Shown here in pieces: positions 26,075 to 37,353 of a DNA stretch of 64,000 bases (its first letter is position 1; every line of letters starts with the position of its first letter). This stretch comes from an uncultured Methanomicrobiales archaeon (GTDB lineage: Archaea > Halobacteriota > Methanomicrobia > Methanomicrobiales > Methanospirillaceae), in assembly GCA_949320185.1 (NCBI GenBank), contig CASGHK010000013.1, forward strand, positions 1 to 64,000. The letters are read 5' to 3'. The position numbers were made by a program, and so were the translations under genes. The notes beneath the pieces were generated by a model that saw nothing but the letters and a program-made list of their open reading frames with translations, had not been told where the DNA came from and did not search any database.

Positions 26075-26703
26075 ATGCAACGACACACCTCGACTCTCAC
26101 CCTCTCTCCCTCCCCTTTCTGCTCCTCGTCCTCCCCGTGTCCGCAGGGGCGGCGACGACGATCACCGGGCCCACCGTGATCACGGAACCGGGCGCCACCA
26201 TCCTGGACCCGGCCCTCCTCACATCCGGCGCAGGCACCAGCCTGAAGATGTGGGCATGGATTGTCGTCATCGAGGGGCACGGTCACCGGTCCGGCGGAGT
26301 GTGGACGGGCCCCGCATGGTATTCGGGTATGGACTCCCGGGGGTGACACGGCGAGACCTCTCCCTGGGGCGCTGGGATTTGGGCCTCTTTGCAACAGATG
26401 CGCTGGGGGTCGTTGTCGAGCGGATCATCTCGCCTGACTGCACCGCTGCCGGTCTCTTGATCGCCGGTAGAGAACACTCCCCGCCCCAGCAACCTCGATG
26501 GTCTCTGGGAGCATATGAACGGAAACCAGCAACCGGACTTCCAGGACGTGGTCCTTCTATTCGGTAATCTGGGCGAGATTGGGGCGAACCCCGAACGAAA
26601 CGCCCACTTCGACGTCAACGGCGACGACCGGTTCGACTTTCGTGATGTGACCGGCCTCTTTGAACGCATCCGGGGGCCGGTCAGACCCTATAAAAACCCA
26701 TAA
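26075..26703 (+). pseudogene. Degraded NosD/beta-helix surface protein with dockerin-like C-terminus
   Basis: Pieces of one secreted protein lie in changing frames. An ATG at 26075 starts a signal peptide in one frame. It continues in another frame as LSLPFLLLVLPVSAGAATT followed by ITGPTVITEPGATILD and VVIEGHGHR, the usual opening of methanogen NosD-like surface proteins, up to a stop at 26344. The phrase GVTRRDLSLGRWDLGLFATDALGVVVER then continues in the third frame (about 26328-26460). From about 26480 the first frame resumes with a dockerin-like calcium motif pair (MNGNQQPDFQDVVLLF and DVNGDDRFDFRDVTGLF). At least three frameshifts and loss of most of the beta-helix make it a relic. Confidence 0.75.
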
Positions 26704-26826
26704 GCCCTAAATAGTAATTCGATCAAGGATTAATCGAAACGGTGTGAAAGGGCCGGGACCGGCGACACGAGTCGCGCTCAGGGTGTGATGAGTCAGTGTG
26801 AGTCCTGGTGCATACCGGTGAATCCA

Positions 26827-27153
26827 ATGAAGGAACGTGATCAGGGAATGGACCGGCGGGTCCGGGAGTTCGTCTCTCTCTCGCCGGACGGACGAATCTG
26901 GGGAGAGATCATCACCGAGCCGTTGCTCACCGTCGCACAGGTGGCGGCAACCCTGCAGATCCGGGAGAAGCTTGTCCGAAACCATATCAAAGAGAAGCGG
27001 CTTAAGGCCGTCAAGATCGGGAAGTACTGGCGTATCAAGCCCGAGGACCTTCACGCCTTTATCGAGGCGAACTCTTCCATTCGCTCCGAGGCCCACTCTC
27101 ATTTCGCCGATGTCACGGAGATCGACTCCGGGATTCCCGGCACCGACGCATAA
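26827..27153 (+). CDS. Excisionase-type helix-turn-helix DNA-binding protein
   Basis: 108 residues. A GGTGA ribosome site 7 nt before the ATG at 26827 decides this start over the upstream one. The centre is a MerR-like/excisionase (HTH_17) domain: LLTVAQVAATLQIREKLVRNHIKEKRLKAVKIGKYWRIKPEDLHAFIE (given here only to mark its ends, about residues 33-80). Short flanks without known domains surround it. Such proteins act in mobile elements or as small transcription factors. It follows a broken surface-protein gene and no integrase is visible, so a regulator role is equally likely. Confidence 0.8.
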   Translation: MKERDQGMDRRVREFVSLSPDGRIWGEIITEPLLTVAQVAATLQIREKLVRNHIKEKRLKAVKIGKYWRIKPEDLHAFIEANSSIRSEAHSHFADVTEIDSGIPGTDA

Positions 27154-27167
27154 TAACCCGAAAAAAA

Positions 27168-27199
27168 GGGGCCCGATGGGCCCATCAGAACCGTCTTTT
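27168..27199. terminator. Bidirectional terminator
   Basis: The self-complementary halves gggccc-gat-gggccc (27169-27183) form a strong hairpin. A seven-A run at 27161-27167 becomes a T-run directly after the hairpin for the minus-strand DUF35 gene. A five-T run at 27195-27199 serves the plus-strand HTH gene. Confidence 0.65.
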
Positions 27200-27221
27200 T
27201 GGAGCAGACGCTCCATTCGTG

Positions 27222-27632
27222 TCAGGTGTCGGGGTACGGGACGTCGGGGACGAATTTCGTCCCGTAGTAGATCACACCCGACTCGCCCTCTGCACCGATT
27301 CGACGGAAGACCGGGCGGACCCGCATCCCGATCCGGGCCTCGGCGACGTTCTCCAGGACCACCTGGCCGGTCACCCGTGGCCCCTCGTCAAGCCGGATGA
27401 TCGCGAGCACGAACGGTGTCTGCTGGGCGAAGGCGTCCGACGCCGACCGAATCACCGTGAAGGTGACGATCTCGCCCTTGCCCTGGAAACGGAACGGCAC
27501 GGTCTCGCCCGCCCGCCGGCAGTCCGGACAGAACGACCGGGGCGGGTAGAAGGTGCGATTACACGAGGTGCATTGAGTGCCCTCGAGGTTGTAGCGCTGC
27601 GGGATCTTCCGCCAGAAACGGGGTACCGACAT
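27222..27632 (-). CDS. DUF35 zinc-ribbon OB-fold protein (thiolase/HMG-CoA synthase bridge)
   Basis: 136 residues: an N-terminal zinc ribbon (GTQCTSCNRTFYPPRSFCPDC, with four cysteines) and an OB-fold (about 50-125). In methanogens a DUF35 protein holds acetoacetyl-CoA thiolase and HMG-CoA synthase together and lets acetoacetyl-CoA pass between them. It is encoded 2 bp after the thiolase gene in the operon HMG-CoA synthase, thiolase, DUF35, which fits that role. Confidence 0.9.
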   Translation of the reverse strand: MSVPRFWRKIPQRYNLEGTQCTSCNRTFYPPRSFCPDCRRAGETVPFRFQGKGEIVTFTVIRSASDAFAQQTPFVLAIIRLDEGPRVTGQVVLENVAEARIGMRVRPVFRRIGAEGESGVIYYGTKFVPDVPYPDT

Positions 27633-27634
27633 GA

Positions 27635-28801
27635 TCAGGCCCTCCCAAAGATGTGGACGGCGACCGAGGCGCCTGTGCCGCCGACGTTGTGTGTCATCCC
27701 GATCTCCGCGCCGTCGACCTGCCTCCTGCCCGCGTCGCCGCGGAGCTGCTGGACGACTTCGCAGACCTGCTTGATCCCGGTCGCTCCGACCGGGTGACCG
27801 CAGGCCTTCAGGCCCCCCGAGGTGTTGACCGGTATCCGACCGCCGAGCGCGGTCTCGCCCTCCTCAGTCAGCCGGCCGGCATCGCCCTTCTTACAGAACC
27901 CGAGGTCCTCGATCGCACATATCTCGGCGATCGTGAAACAGTCGTGCACCTCGACCAGATCGATGTCGGTCGGGGAGAGACGGGCCATCTCGAACGCTCG
28001 CTGTCCTGCCGCGACCGTCGCGTCCAGGGTCGAGATGTCGCGCCGGTCGTGCAGAGCGATCGTGTCGGAGGCCTGGGCGGTCGCCAGCACCCGCACGGGT
28101 GCGTCGGTGAACTCCCGCGCTCGCTCGAGGGGTGCGAGGATCACAGCAGCCGCCCCGTCTGTGATCGGGGAGCAGTCGAAGAGACGGAGCGGGTCGGCGA
28201 CGAGCGAGGAGCGGAGCACAGTATCGATCGTGATCTCGCTCTTGAACTGTGCGATCGGGTTACGGGCCCCGTTGTAGTGGTTCTTGACCGCGACCTGGGC
28301 GAGCTGCTCGCGGCTGAGGGGGTAGCGGTACATGTAGTCGTTCGCGATCATCGCGTAGAGCCCCGGGAAGGTCGCACCGACGAACCCCTCCCACTCGCGA
28401 TCGGCCGCTGCAGCGAGCGCGTCGACCGAGGTCGAGGTCTCGACATCCGTCATCTTCTCCACACCCGCCGCCACGACGACATCCTCGAGGCCGGAGGCGA
28501 CCGCGATCACCGCCTGCCTGAAGGCGAGCGAGCCTGAGCAGCAGGCGGACTCGACACGGGTCGAAGGGATGTGGCGCGAGGCCATCCCCGAGTAGTCGGC
28601 GATCAGCGCGCCGATGTGCTCCTGCTCGACGAACCGCCCGGCGGACATGTTGCCGACATACAGCGCGTCGATCTTCTCTCCCGAGAGGTGTGCGTCCTCG
28701 AGGGCGAGCGCTCCCGCCTCGAGGAAGAGGTCGCGGAACGAGGTCCCCCATTTCTCCCCGAAGGGCGTGCATCCAATTCCGATAACGGCGACGTCTCTCA
28801 T
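27635..28801 (-). CDS. Acetyl-CoA acetyltransferase (thiolase), archaeal type
   Basis: Condenses two acetyl-CoA to acetoacetyl-CoA, the first mevalonate step. The 388 residues carry the nucleophilic cysteine C87 in [13 protein letters not shown], a [11 protein letters not shown] segment and the CGHPVGATG motif with the catalytic Cys and His. The ATG at 28801 overlaps the stop of HMG-CoA synthase (ATGA), so the two enzymes are made in step. Together with the DUF35 protein they should form a channelled complex that drives an otherwise unfavourable thiolase reaction. Confidence 0.93.
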   Translation of the reverse strand: MRDVAVIGIGCTPFGEKWGTSFRDLFLEAGALALEDAHLSGEKIDALYVGNMSAGRFVEQEHIGALIADYSGMASRHIPSTRVESACCSGSLAFRQAVIAVASGLEDVVVAAGVEKMTDVETSTSVDALAAAADREWEGFVGATFPGLYAMIANDYMYRYPLSREQLAQVAVKNHYNGARNPIAQFKSEITIDTVLRSSLVADPLRLFDCSPITDGAAAVILAPLERAREFTDAPVRVLATAQASDTIALHDRRDISTLDATVAAGQRAFEMARLSPTDIDLVEVHDCFTIAEICAIEDLGFCKKGDAGRLTEEGETALGGRIPVNTSGGLKACGHPVGATGIKQVCEVVQQLRGDAGRRQVDGAEIGMTHNVGGTGASVAVHIFGRA

Positions 28802-29850
28802 CACTGCATCACGATCTTTCCCTTGTGTCTGGCGTATACTGCATAGTCGACGTAGATCGGGTTCGCCAGGAGCTGGCGGACTGTCGGCGCTGCGCTCCTC
28901 CGGAACCACTCTGCCTCGATCGCGTCGGTCACCTCGATGTCAAAGGAGTCGGAGCCGGCCCCCGACCCGAACGAGGTGACGAAGACCCGGTCGCCCGGCT
29001 TTGCACTATCGAGCGTCGCGGCAAGGCCGACCATCGACGCCCCCGAGTAGGTGTTGCCGAGGGTCGGGACGACGAGCCCTGGCCGGATCTGCTCGGGTGT
29101 GAAGCCGAGCATCTGTGCGACCCGTTGCGGGAACTTCGCGTTCGGCTGATGGAAGACTGCGTAGTCGTAGTCCTTCGGGCTCTTGCCCGTCTGCTCGAAC
29201 ATCAGCTTCGCTGCCCCCTGGACGTGCTTGAAGTACCCGGGGTCGCCGGTGAACCGCCCCCCGTGGCGCGGGTAGTTCTGCCCCTCCCGCCGCCAGAAAT
29301 CGGGAGTGTCCGTCGTGAACGAGACCGTCCGGTGGATTGTCGCGATTGGGTCGTCCGCTCCAATCAGAAATGCTGCGCCGCCAGCGGCAGCAGTATATTC
29401 GAGCGCGTCCGAGGGCGCACCCTGAGCGACGTCAGCCCCGATGGCCAGGCCGTAGGGGACCATCCCCGCGCCGACGAGGCCCATGCAGGCCTGGATGCCG
29501 GCGGTGCCCGCCTTGCAGGCGAACTCGTAATCGGCGGCGGTCATGACCGGGGTTGCGCCGATCGCTTCACCGACCGTGCAGGCAGTCGGCTTGACCGCGT
29601 ACGGGTGCGACTCGGACCCGACGTAGACCGCCCCGATCTTCGATGGGTCGATCTCCCTTCGGGCGAGTGCGAAGCGAGCGGCCTCGACCGCGATCGTCGC
29701 CGTGTCCTCGTCGAGGTCCGGGAGCGACTTCTCGCGGACGCCGAGGCCACCGGTGATGTCCTGTGCGTTGTCGCCCCAGACGCGGGCGATCTCCTCGAGC
29801 TTGATCCGGTAACGGGGGATGTATGCCCCGTAGGTGATGATGCCTGTCAT
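28801..29850 (-). CDS. Hydroxymethylglutaryl-CoA synthase
   Basis: Makes HMG-CoA from acetoacetyl-CoA and acetyl-CoA. The 349 residues of the archaeal form start [16 protein letters not shown]. The active-site cysteine is C112 in YEFACKAGT, and the catalytic His lies in [14 protein letters not shown]. The C-terminus is YARHKGKI, a hallmark of the archaeal family. It is the first enzyme gene of the upper mevalonate operon. The XRE-family regulator 72 bp upstream on the same strand is its usual archaeal neighbour. Confidence 0.95.
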   Translation of the reverse strand: MTGIITYGAYIPRYRIKLEEIARVWGDNAQDITGGLGVREKSLPDLDEDTATIAVEAARFALARREIDPSKIGAVYVGSESHPYAVKPTACTVGEAIGATPVMTAADYEFACKAGTAGIQACMGLVGAGMVPYGLAIGADVAQGAPSDALEYTAAAGGAAFLIGADDPIATIHRTVSFTTDTPDFWRREGQNYPRHGGRFTGDPGYFKHVQGAAKLMFEQTGKSPKDYDYAVFHQPNAKFPQRVAQMLGFTPEQIRPGLVVPTLGNTYSGASMVGLAATLDSAKPGDRVFVTSFGSGAGSDSFDIEVTDAIEAEWFRRSAAPTVRQLLANPIYVDYAVYARHKGKIVMQ

Positions 29851-29922
29851 GCAGTCCTCTGGTGCCCGTACAGTGCCGGGGCTTCGTTTTCCTCTCTGAT
29901 GGAGCCGGATGCGTCCTGCGTC

Positions 29923-30633
29923 TCACCACTCGGTCGCGCGCAGGGTGGCGACGAGTGGATCGAGTGCGGTCTCTGTGGTCAGCAGGGTGATCCTGTCCCG
30001 CTCGGCGAGCCGGGTCACGATCGGGTGGACGTCGGCGGGCGAGATCCCCTGGAGGACCACGCACCGCGGCTTGAAGGGCGTCACCCGTATCGCGACCATG
30101 GGCGACTTGCCGTTCGAGACCCCGGCGAAGATCAGGGCACGCTCGGTCGACCAGCCATAGATCCGACTGAACTCGTCTGACGAGAGCTGCAGGATCGCGT
30201 TCAGGCTGTTTACCACCGTGTACCCGAAGAGCGACTGGTCCATCGAACCGGCCATAGGCTCAGCCTCGATCAACTCGGCGAACCGCCGGAGCGGGACCGG
30301 AGCCTCGAACTCGTGGATGTCGTGAATGACCTCGTCATCGAGTTCGGCGAAGAGCATCCGGCCGAAACGCTCGATTAACCGTCCTCCCTGGCGCTCATCC
30401 ATCGTGAGAATCGTGTCCACGATCTTGCCGACGACCGCGGTTCCAGGGGACTTGCGCCGCCCGCTCTCGTAGTCGGAGATGACCGAAGGGGAGACGTCGA
30501 GCGCCTCGGCGAGGTCGCTCTGCGGGATCTCGAAGCTGAGACGCCACTTCTTCAGTGCCTTACCGGGTGAATCCGACAGCGTGATCTCGCCGGCCATCTT
30601 CTCGGCCAACCGATGACGCAGTCCGGACTTCAT
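29923..30633 (-). CDS. XRE-type transcriptional regulator with C-terminal sensor domain
   Basis: 236 residues. An N-terminal helix-turn-helix (WRLSFEIPQSDLAEALDVSPSVISDYESGRRKSPG, about residues 30-64) is followed by an archaeal domain of about 150 residues. That domain has a predicted ligand-binding shape (VSNGKSPMVAIRVTPFKPRCVVLQG). This regulator type commonly precedes HMG-CoA synthase in euryarchaea, so it probably controls isoprenoid precursor synthesis. The A/T-rich box at 30656-30667, about 28 bp before its ATG, suggests a leaderless message. Confidence 0.85.
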   Translation of the reverse strand: MKSGLRHRLAEKMAGEITLSDSPGKALKKWRLSFEIPQSDLAEALDVSPSVISDYESGRRKSPGTAVVGKIVDTILTMDERQGGRLIERFGRMLFAELDDEVIHDIHEFEAPVPLRRFAELIEAEPMAGSMDQSLFGYTVVNSLNAILQLSSDEFSRIYGWSTERALIFAGVSNGKSPMVAIRVTPFKPRCVVLQGISPADVHPIVTRLAERDRITLLTTETALDPLVATLRATEW

Positions 30634-30655
30634 GCAGATACAATCGGCCCGTGGG

Positions 30656-30667
30656 ATTAAATAATTA
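30656..30667 (-). promoter_or_regulatory. TATA box of the XRE regulator/mevalonate operon
   Basis: attaaataatta is the most A/T-rich stretch in this region and lies about 28 bp before the regulator start codon on the minus strand. Confidence 0.5.
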
Positions 30668-30757
30668 ACGAAGGGATGTTCGACAGTTCACGAAGTCTTC
30701 CCCTGTATTTCCCCCACCGATCCTCTTCACCCAGGGCGTGCACCGCCCGTGGCATAA

Positions 30758-30767
30758 CTCATAAATA
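30758..30767 (+). promoter_or_regulatory. TATA box of ribK-ribB
   Basis: ctcataaata is centred about 23 bp before the ribK ATG at 30786, consistent with a leaderless transcript. Confidence 0.5.
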
Positions 30768-30785
30768 GCAAGCATCTCAAATTTG

Positions 30786-31481
30786 ATGTCTGTGACGATC
30801 GAGGCGGGGGACCTGGCGTGTTTGAAGGAGATCGCACTCCTCGGTGGATGTCGCGGCCCGGTCCACGTATCGAGTCAATCACTCGCAGCCGCCCTCGGCA
30901 CGAGCTCCCAGACCGCCGCCCGTCGACTCAAGTCGCTCGAATCAACCCTATTCGTGACCCGTTCCGTCCGCCCGGCCGGTCAGTACGTGGCGATCACCCG
31001 CGCCGGCGAGGAGGTCCTGCACCGGGAGTATTCCGACTACTGCCGCCTCTTCGGCCGGGCGTCCGCAGGGTTCGTACTGACCGGCCATGTCGTGAGCGGC
31101 GTGGGCGAGGGACGGTACTACATGGCGCTCCCCCCGTACCGGGAGCAGTTCGCCCGTGTGCTCGGCGATGAACCGTTCCCCGGGACGCTGAACATACGGC
31201 TCGACGGGGCCAGCCTGCCGGTGAGAAAACGGCTCGACGCCCTTGACTGGGTACCGATCCATGGCTTCGTGGCCGAGGACCGAACCTTCGGCGACGCACG
31301 GGCCCTCCCCTGCCAGCTAGGCGGGTACCGCTGTGCGATCGTCGTGCCCGGGCGGACCCACTACCCGGAGGATATCATCGAACTGATCGCGGGGGTTCCG
31401 CTCCGCGAGAGGCTCGCCCTCTCGGATATGGACCGCGTCGCCGTCGAGGTGCCGGAGAGAGATGAGGTGGATCATGATTGA
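30786..31481 (+). CDS. ribK: CTP-dependent riboflavin kinase with N-terminal winged-helix domain
   Basis: 231 residues. The N-terminal 90 residues form a winged helix (SSQSLAAALGTSSQTAARRLKSLES). The C-terminal domain is the archaeal CTP-dependent riboflavin kinase, with TGHVVSGVGEGRYYMALPPY, FPGTLNIRL and CAIVVPGRTHYPEDIIELIA. It makes FMN from riboflavin. This two-domain form is known from RbkR proteins that also repress riboflavin genes, so it may regulate its own operon. The ATG at 30786 was preferred to the TTG codon just before it. It overlaps ribB. Confidence 0.92.
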   Translation: MSVTIEAGDLACLKEIALLGGCRGPVHVSSQSLAAALGTSSQTAARRLKSLESTLFVTRSVRPAGQYVAITRAGEEVLHREYSDYCRLFGRASAGFVLTGHVVSGVGEGRYYMALPPYREQFARVLGDEPFPGTLNIRLDGASLPVRKRLDALDWVPIHGFVAEDRTFGDARALPCQLGGYRCAIVVPGRTHYPEDIIELIAGVPLRERLALSDMDRVAVEVPERDEVDHD

Positions 31482-32175
31482 CCAGGCGCTCAACGCGCTG
31501 CGGGATGGACGTTTCATCCTGCTCTACGACTTCGATAACCGTGAACGGGAGACCGACTTTGCGATCCGCGCCGACGCGGTGACGCCGGCGCACATCCGCC
31601 AGATGCGCCGGGACGGCGGGGGGCTGATCTGCTGCGCCGTCGCGCATGAGGCAGCCGAGCGGATCGGCCTGCCGTTCGCCCACGACGTCCTCGAGGCGGC
31701 CCGAATCGGCGTCAGGGACCACGTGATCCCCTACGATCGAAAGAACCGTTCCTCGTTCTCGCTCTGGGTCAACCACGCCTCGACCTTCACGGGGATCACG
31801 GACAACGACCGGGCGACCACGATCAACGCGGTCGCCGACCAGGTGCAGCGGGCGATCGCCGGCGAGGAGACCAGGTTCTTCGACGAGTTCCGAGTGCCCG
31901 GGCACGTTGCGCTCCTCCGAGGAGCCGAGGGGCTGCTCTCCCGGCGGTGTGGCCAGACCGAGCTATCGCTCGTTCTCGCCGCGATGGCCGGCATCACCCC
32001 TGCGATCGTGGTATGCGAGATGCTCGACAACGAGACGGGGCTCGCCCTCGAGAAGGCGGACGCCGAAGCCTACGGCGAGGCACATGGGATCCCGTTCCTC
32101 GAAGGGCGAGAGGTCGCTGCAGGGTGGCGAGACCCAACTGCCTGCTCGGGACTTGCCTCGCCGGCTGCGCGCTGA
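31474..32175 (+). CDS. ribB: 3,4-dihydroxy-2-butanone 4-phosphate synthase
   Basis: Makes the four-carbon unit of riboflavin from ribulose 5-phosphate. The 233 residues carry the acidic metal loop YDFDNRERETDFAI near residue 20. FTGITDNDRATTI, the RVPGHVALLRG segment and GQTELSLVLAAMAG are also present. The ATG at 31474 lies 8 bp inside ribK; another in-frame ATG at 31462 would add four residues. The coupling with ribK makes a small flavin operon. Confidence 0.95.
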   Translation: MIDQALNALRDGRFILLYDFDNRERETDFAIRADAVTPAHIRQMRRDGGGLICCAVAHEAAERIGLPFAHDVLEAARIGVRDHVIPYDRKNRSSFSLWVNHASTFTGITDNDRATTINAVADQVQRAIAGEETRFFDEFRVPGHVALLRGAEGLLSRRCGQTELSLVLAAMAGITPAIVVCEMLDNETGLALEKADAEAYGEAHGIPFLEGREVAAGWRDPTACSGLASPAAR

Positions 32176-32181
32176 CCGGCG

Positions 32182-32454
32182 GTGACGGACCCCTCCCGCA
32201 TGGTCGCCGACCCGGATCCATCACATCGCTGGCGTGCCGCGGAGGCCCTCGGACGTCGGAGGGACCCCGAATCGGTTGCAACCCTGCTCGTGCTGCTGGG
32301 CGACGACGACTGGCGCGTCCGCGCGAAGGCGATCTGGGCCCTCGGCGAGATCGGCGATCAGGCCGCCCTCCCGCACCTGCGCCGTCTCTACCCGGTGGAG
32401 TCGGAGAGTAACCAGGACCTGATACGCTCCGCGATCGCGCGTATCCGCGGGTGA
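32182..32454 (+). CDS. Small HEAT-repeat protein
   Basis: 90 residues from a GTG start. It holds about two PBS-lyase/HEAT helical repeats: HRWRAAEALGRRRDPESVATLLVLLGDDDW then RVRAKAIWALGEIGDQAALPHLRRL. Such repeats bind other proteins. It lies 6 bp after ribB and is probably co-transcribed. Its partner is unknown. Confidence 0.75.
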   Translation: MTDPSRMVADPDPSHRWRAAEALGRRRDPESVATLLVLLGDDDWRVRAKAIWALGEIGDQAALPHLRRLYPVESESNQDLIRSAIARIRG

Positions 32455-32542
32455 GATTGCCATGACCAATCCCTTCTTGGCCTCCGGTGACGACCGTTCA
32501 ATAATGACCTCTCCGGGTGTTCCTGGACGGTGAGTGTAGACG

Positions 32543-35223
<2,681 letters not shown>

Positions 35224-35227
<4 letters not shown>

Positions 35228-36657
35228 CCGGAAGAGGCATCGTCCTGATCGTCGATGATGAACGGATCGAGCGCCGGCTCCTGGGCGCGATCGTCGAACG
35301 CCTGGGCTACCAGGTCCGGTTCGCCGAGGACGGCGAGTCCGCACTCGCCACCCTGGACCAGGATCCCGAGGTTGACGTGGTGCTGCTGGACCTGATGCTG
35401 CCGGGAATCGACGGTTTCGAGGTCCTCGAGCGGATCAAAAAGACTCCCGGCCTCGAACTGGTCCCAGTGATCGTTGTCTCCGGGATCGATTCGATGGAGG
35501 GCATCATCCGCTCCATCGAGCAGGGGGCGACCGACTTCCTCGCCAAGCCGGTCAACCCGGTCCTCCTTCGGGCGCGCCTCACCTCCTCGATCGCGATGAA
35601 GAGGTACCACGACCAGCAGCGGCGGCACCTGGCGGAGGTGAGCGCCTTCTCGGGGCGGCTCCAGGCGGTGATCGAGGGCGGCCCCGTCGGCATCGCGCTT
35701 ATCGGACCGGAGGGCCGGCTGATCGAGACGAACTTTGCCTTCAACCGGATGTTCGGTGCCGAGGCGGACGAGATCGTCGGTCTCTCGATTGCAGAGGTAC
35801 TCGACCCGTCGAGCAGGGAGGAGGGGCTCGCCCTTCTCGAGGATGCGTTCCGGACGCACGACCGGCATGTCGGCTGCGAGCTCGCCCTGAGGCGCCGGGA
35901 CGGGTCTCTCCTCTGGGGCTCGGTCTCCGTCGCTGTCGTCCGCGACCCGGGGAAGGGGACGAATTTCGCGGTCGTGATGATCGAGGACGTGACCGAACGC
36001 CGACTCTACGCCGAAGCGCTGCGCCGGGCGAACCAGAAGCTAAACGTGCTGAACACGATCACCCGGCACGACATCTCGAACCAGCTCACCTCCGCGATCG
36101 GCAACCTCTCTCTCGCACAGGATCTCAACACTGATCCTGCGCTCGTTCCGGCGCTCGATCAGTTGGACCGGGCCCTCGCGGTGATCCGTCAGCAGCTCGG
36201 GTTCACCCGGGACTATCAGGAGATCGGTGTGAACTCACCGGTCTGGCAGCCCCTCGCCTGGACTGTGCGTCATGCCATCGAACCGCTCGACCCCCCGGGG
36301 CTCGTCGTCGATGTCGCCGACGTGGAAGTATTCGCGGACCCGATGCTTGAGCGGGTCTTCTACACGCTCGTGGAGAACACCCTCCGGCACGGGGGAGGGG
36401 TGACCGCCTGCCGGTTCTCGACTTATCAGGCGGGCGAAGGTCTCGCGATCGTCTATTCCGACGATGGGGTCGGGATCCCCATCGAAGAGAAAGAGCGTGT
36501 CTTCGAACGGGGCGTCGGAAAGAACACCGGTTTCGGCCTCTTCCTTGCCCGGGAGATCCTGTCGTTCACAGGGCTCGAGATCGTCGAGAACGGGGTGCCC
36601 GGGGAGGGAGTCCGGTTCGAGATCAGGGTGCCGCCGGGTTCGTTCCGCCCCTGCTGA
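35224..36657 (+). CDS. Receiver-PAS-histidine kinase protein
   Basis: 477 residues. A receiver domain comes first (phospho-Asp D56 in [11 protein letters not shown]), then a PAS domain (about 145-255). An archaeal-style kinase core follows, with H282 in [17 protein letters not shown], an N-box VENTLRHG, and G boxes SDDGVGIP and GFGLFLARE. It starts by ATGA overlap with the hybrid kinase gene, so its receiver is a likely target of the Hpt of that kinase. No DNA-binding output domain is present, so the final output is not visible here. Confidence 0.9.
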
Positions 36658-36699
36658 GACCCCATTCGCCTCTCGTCGGCAGCATCTTCTTCGGGAGCT

Positions 36700-37308
36700 T
36701 CAGGCCGCGCCGCCAAGGTATCCCAGCCCGAGCAGGACGAGGCCAATCCCGCAGGCCCCAAGGAGGAACCGGTATCCGCGGTCTGGGAGGAGAGTCCGGC
36801 CCCGCGCGACCCCGATACCAACGAGGAGGAGCCATCCGAGGTCCGCCGACCAGTGGCCGGCCAGGAACGAGAGCCCGTCTACTGGCCCGGACGCGATGGA
36901 CGAGGCGAGCAGGGCGCCACCGATGGTCGCCCACCAGAGCCAGAAGTAAGGGTTTGCGAGCGAGGTGAGCACCCCTGCGAGGAAGGGTCCTGCTCTCTCC
37001 GGACCCGTGGTGGGCGTGAGGGTGGCTGTCCGCGCACCCAGGAGGGTGAGGGCGCCGAACCCGACGAGGGCGAGCCCCCCGACGACCCCAATCATCGCCT
37101 GCTGCGAGAGGACGAGGGGGGCGATCCCGAGCACGAGGGCGGCAGCCAGGAACCCCTCGACCAGCATGTGGCCGGCGGCCACCCTGCCTCCGACGAGCGG
37201 GCCGTGCCGAACGGCCCCCGAGATCGTGGCGAGAAGCGTCGGCCCGGGGGCGAGCGCACCCGAGAGACCGACGCCGAACCCGAGCAGGAGCGACTCGAAG
37301 AGGGGCAT
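36700..37308 (-). CDS. LysE-family amino acid exporter
   Basis: 202 residues and about six hydrophobic helices. The N-terminus has the family phrase GLSGALAPGPTLLATISG, and helix 4 has ANPYFWLWW. Members export amino acids or related small molecules. The ATG at 37308 was chosen as the one that starts the first helix (MPLFESLLLGFGVGL). It is divergent from the ThDP enzyme gene with 45 bp between start codons. Confidence 0.85.
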   Translation of the reverse strand: MPLFESLLLGFGVGLSGALAPGPTLLATISGAVRHGPLVGGRVAAGHMLVEGFLAAALVLGIAPLVLSQQAMIGVVGGLALVGFGALTLLGARTATLTPTTGPERAGPFLAGVLTSLANPYFWLWWATIGGALLASSIASGPVDGLSFLAGHWSADLGWLLLVGIGVARGRTLLPDRGYRFLLGACGIGLVLLGLGYLGGAA

Positions 37309-37353
37309 GGGCACGTTTGATATGGGGCGGACCACAATGAAAATCTGGTGTCG

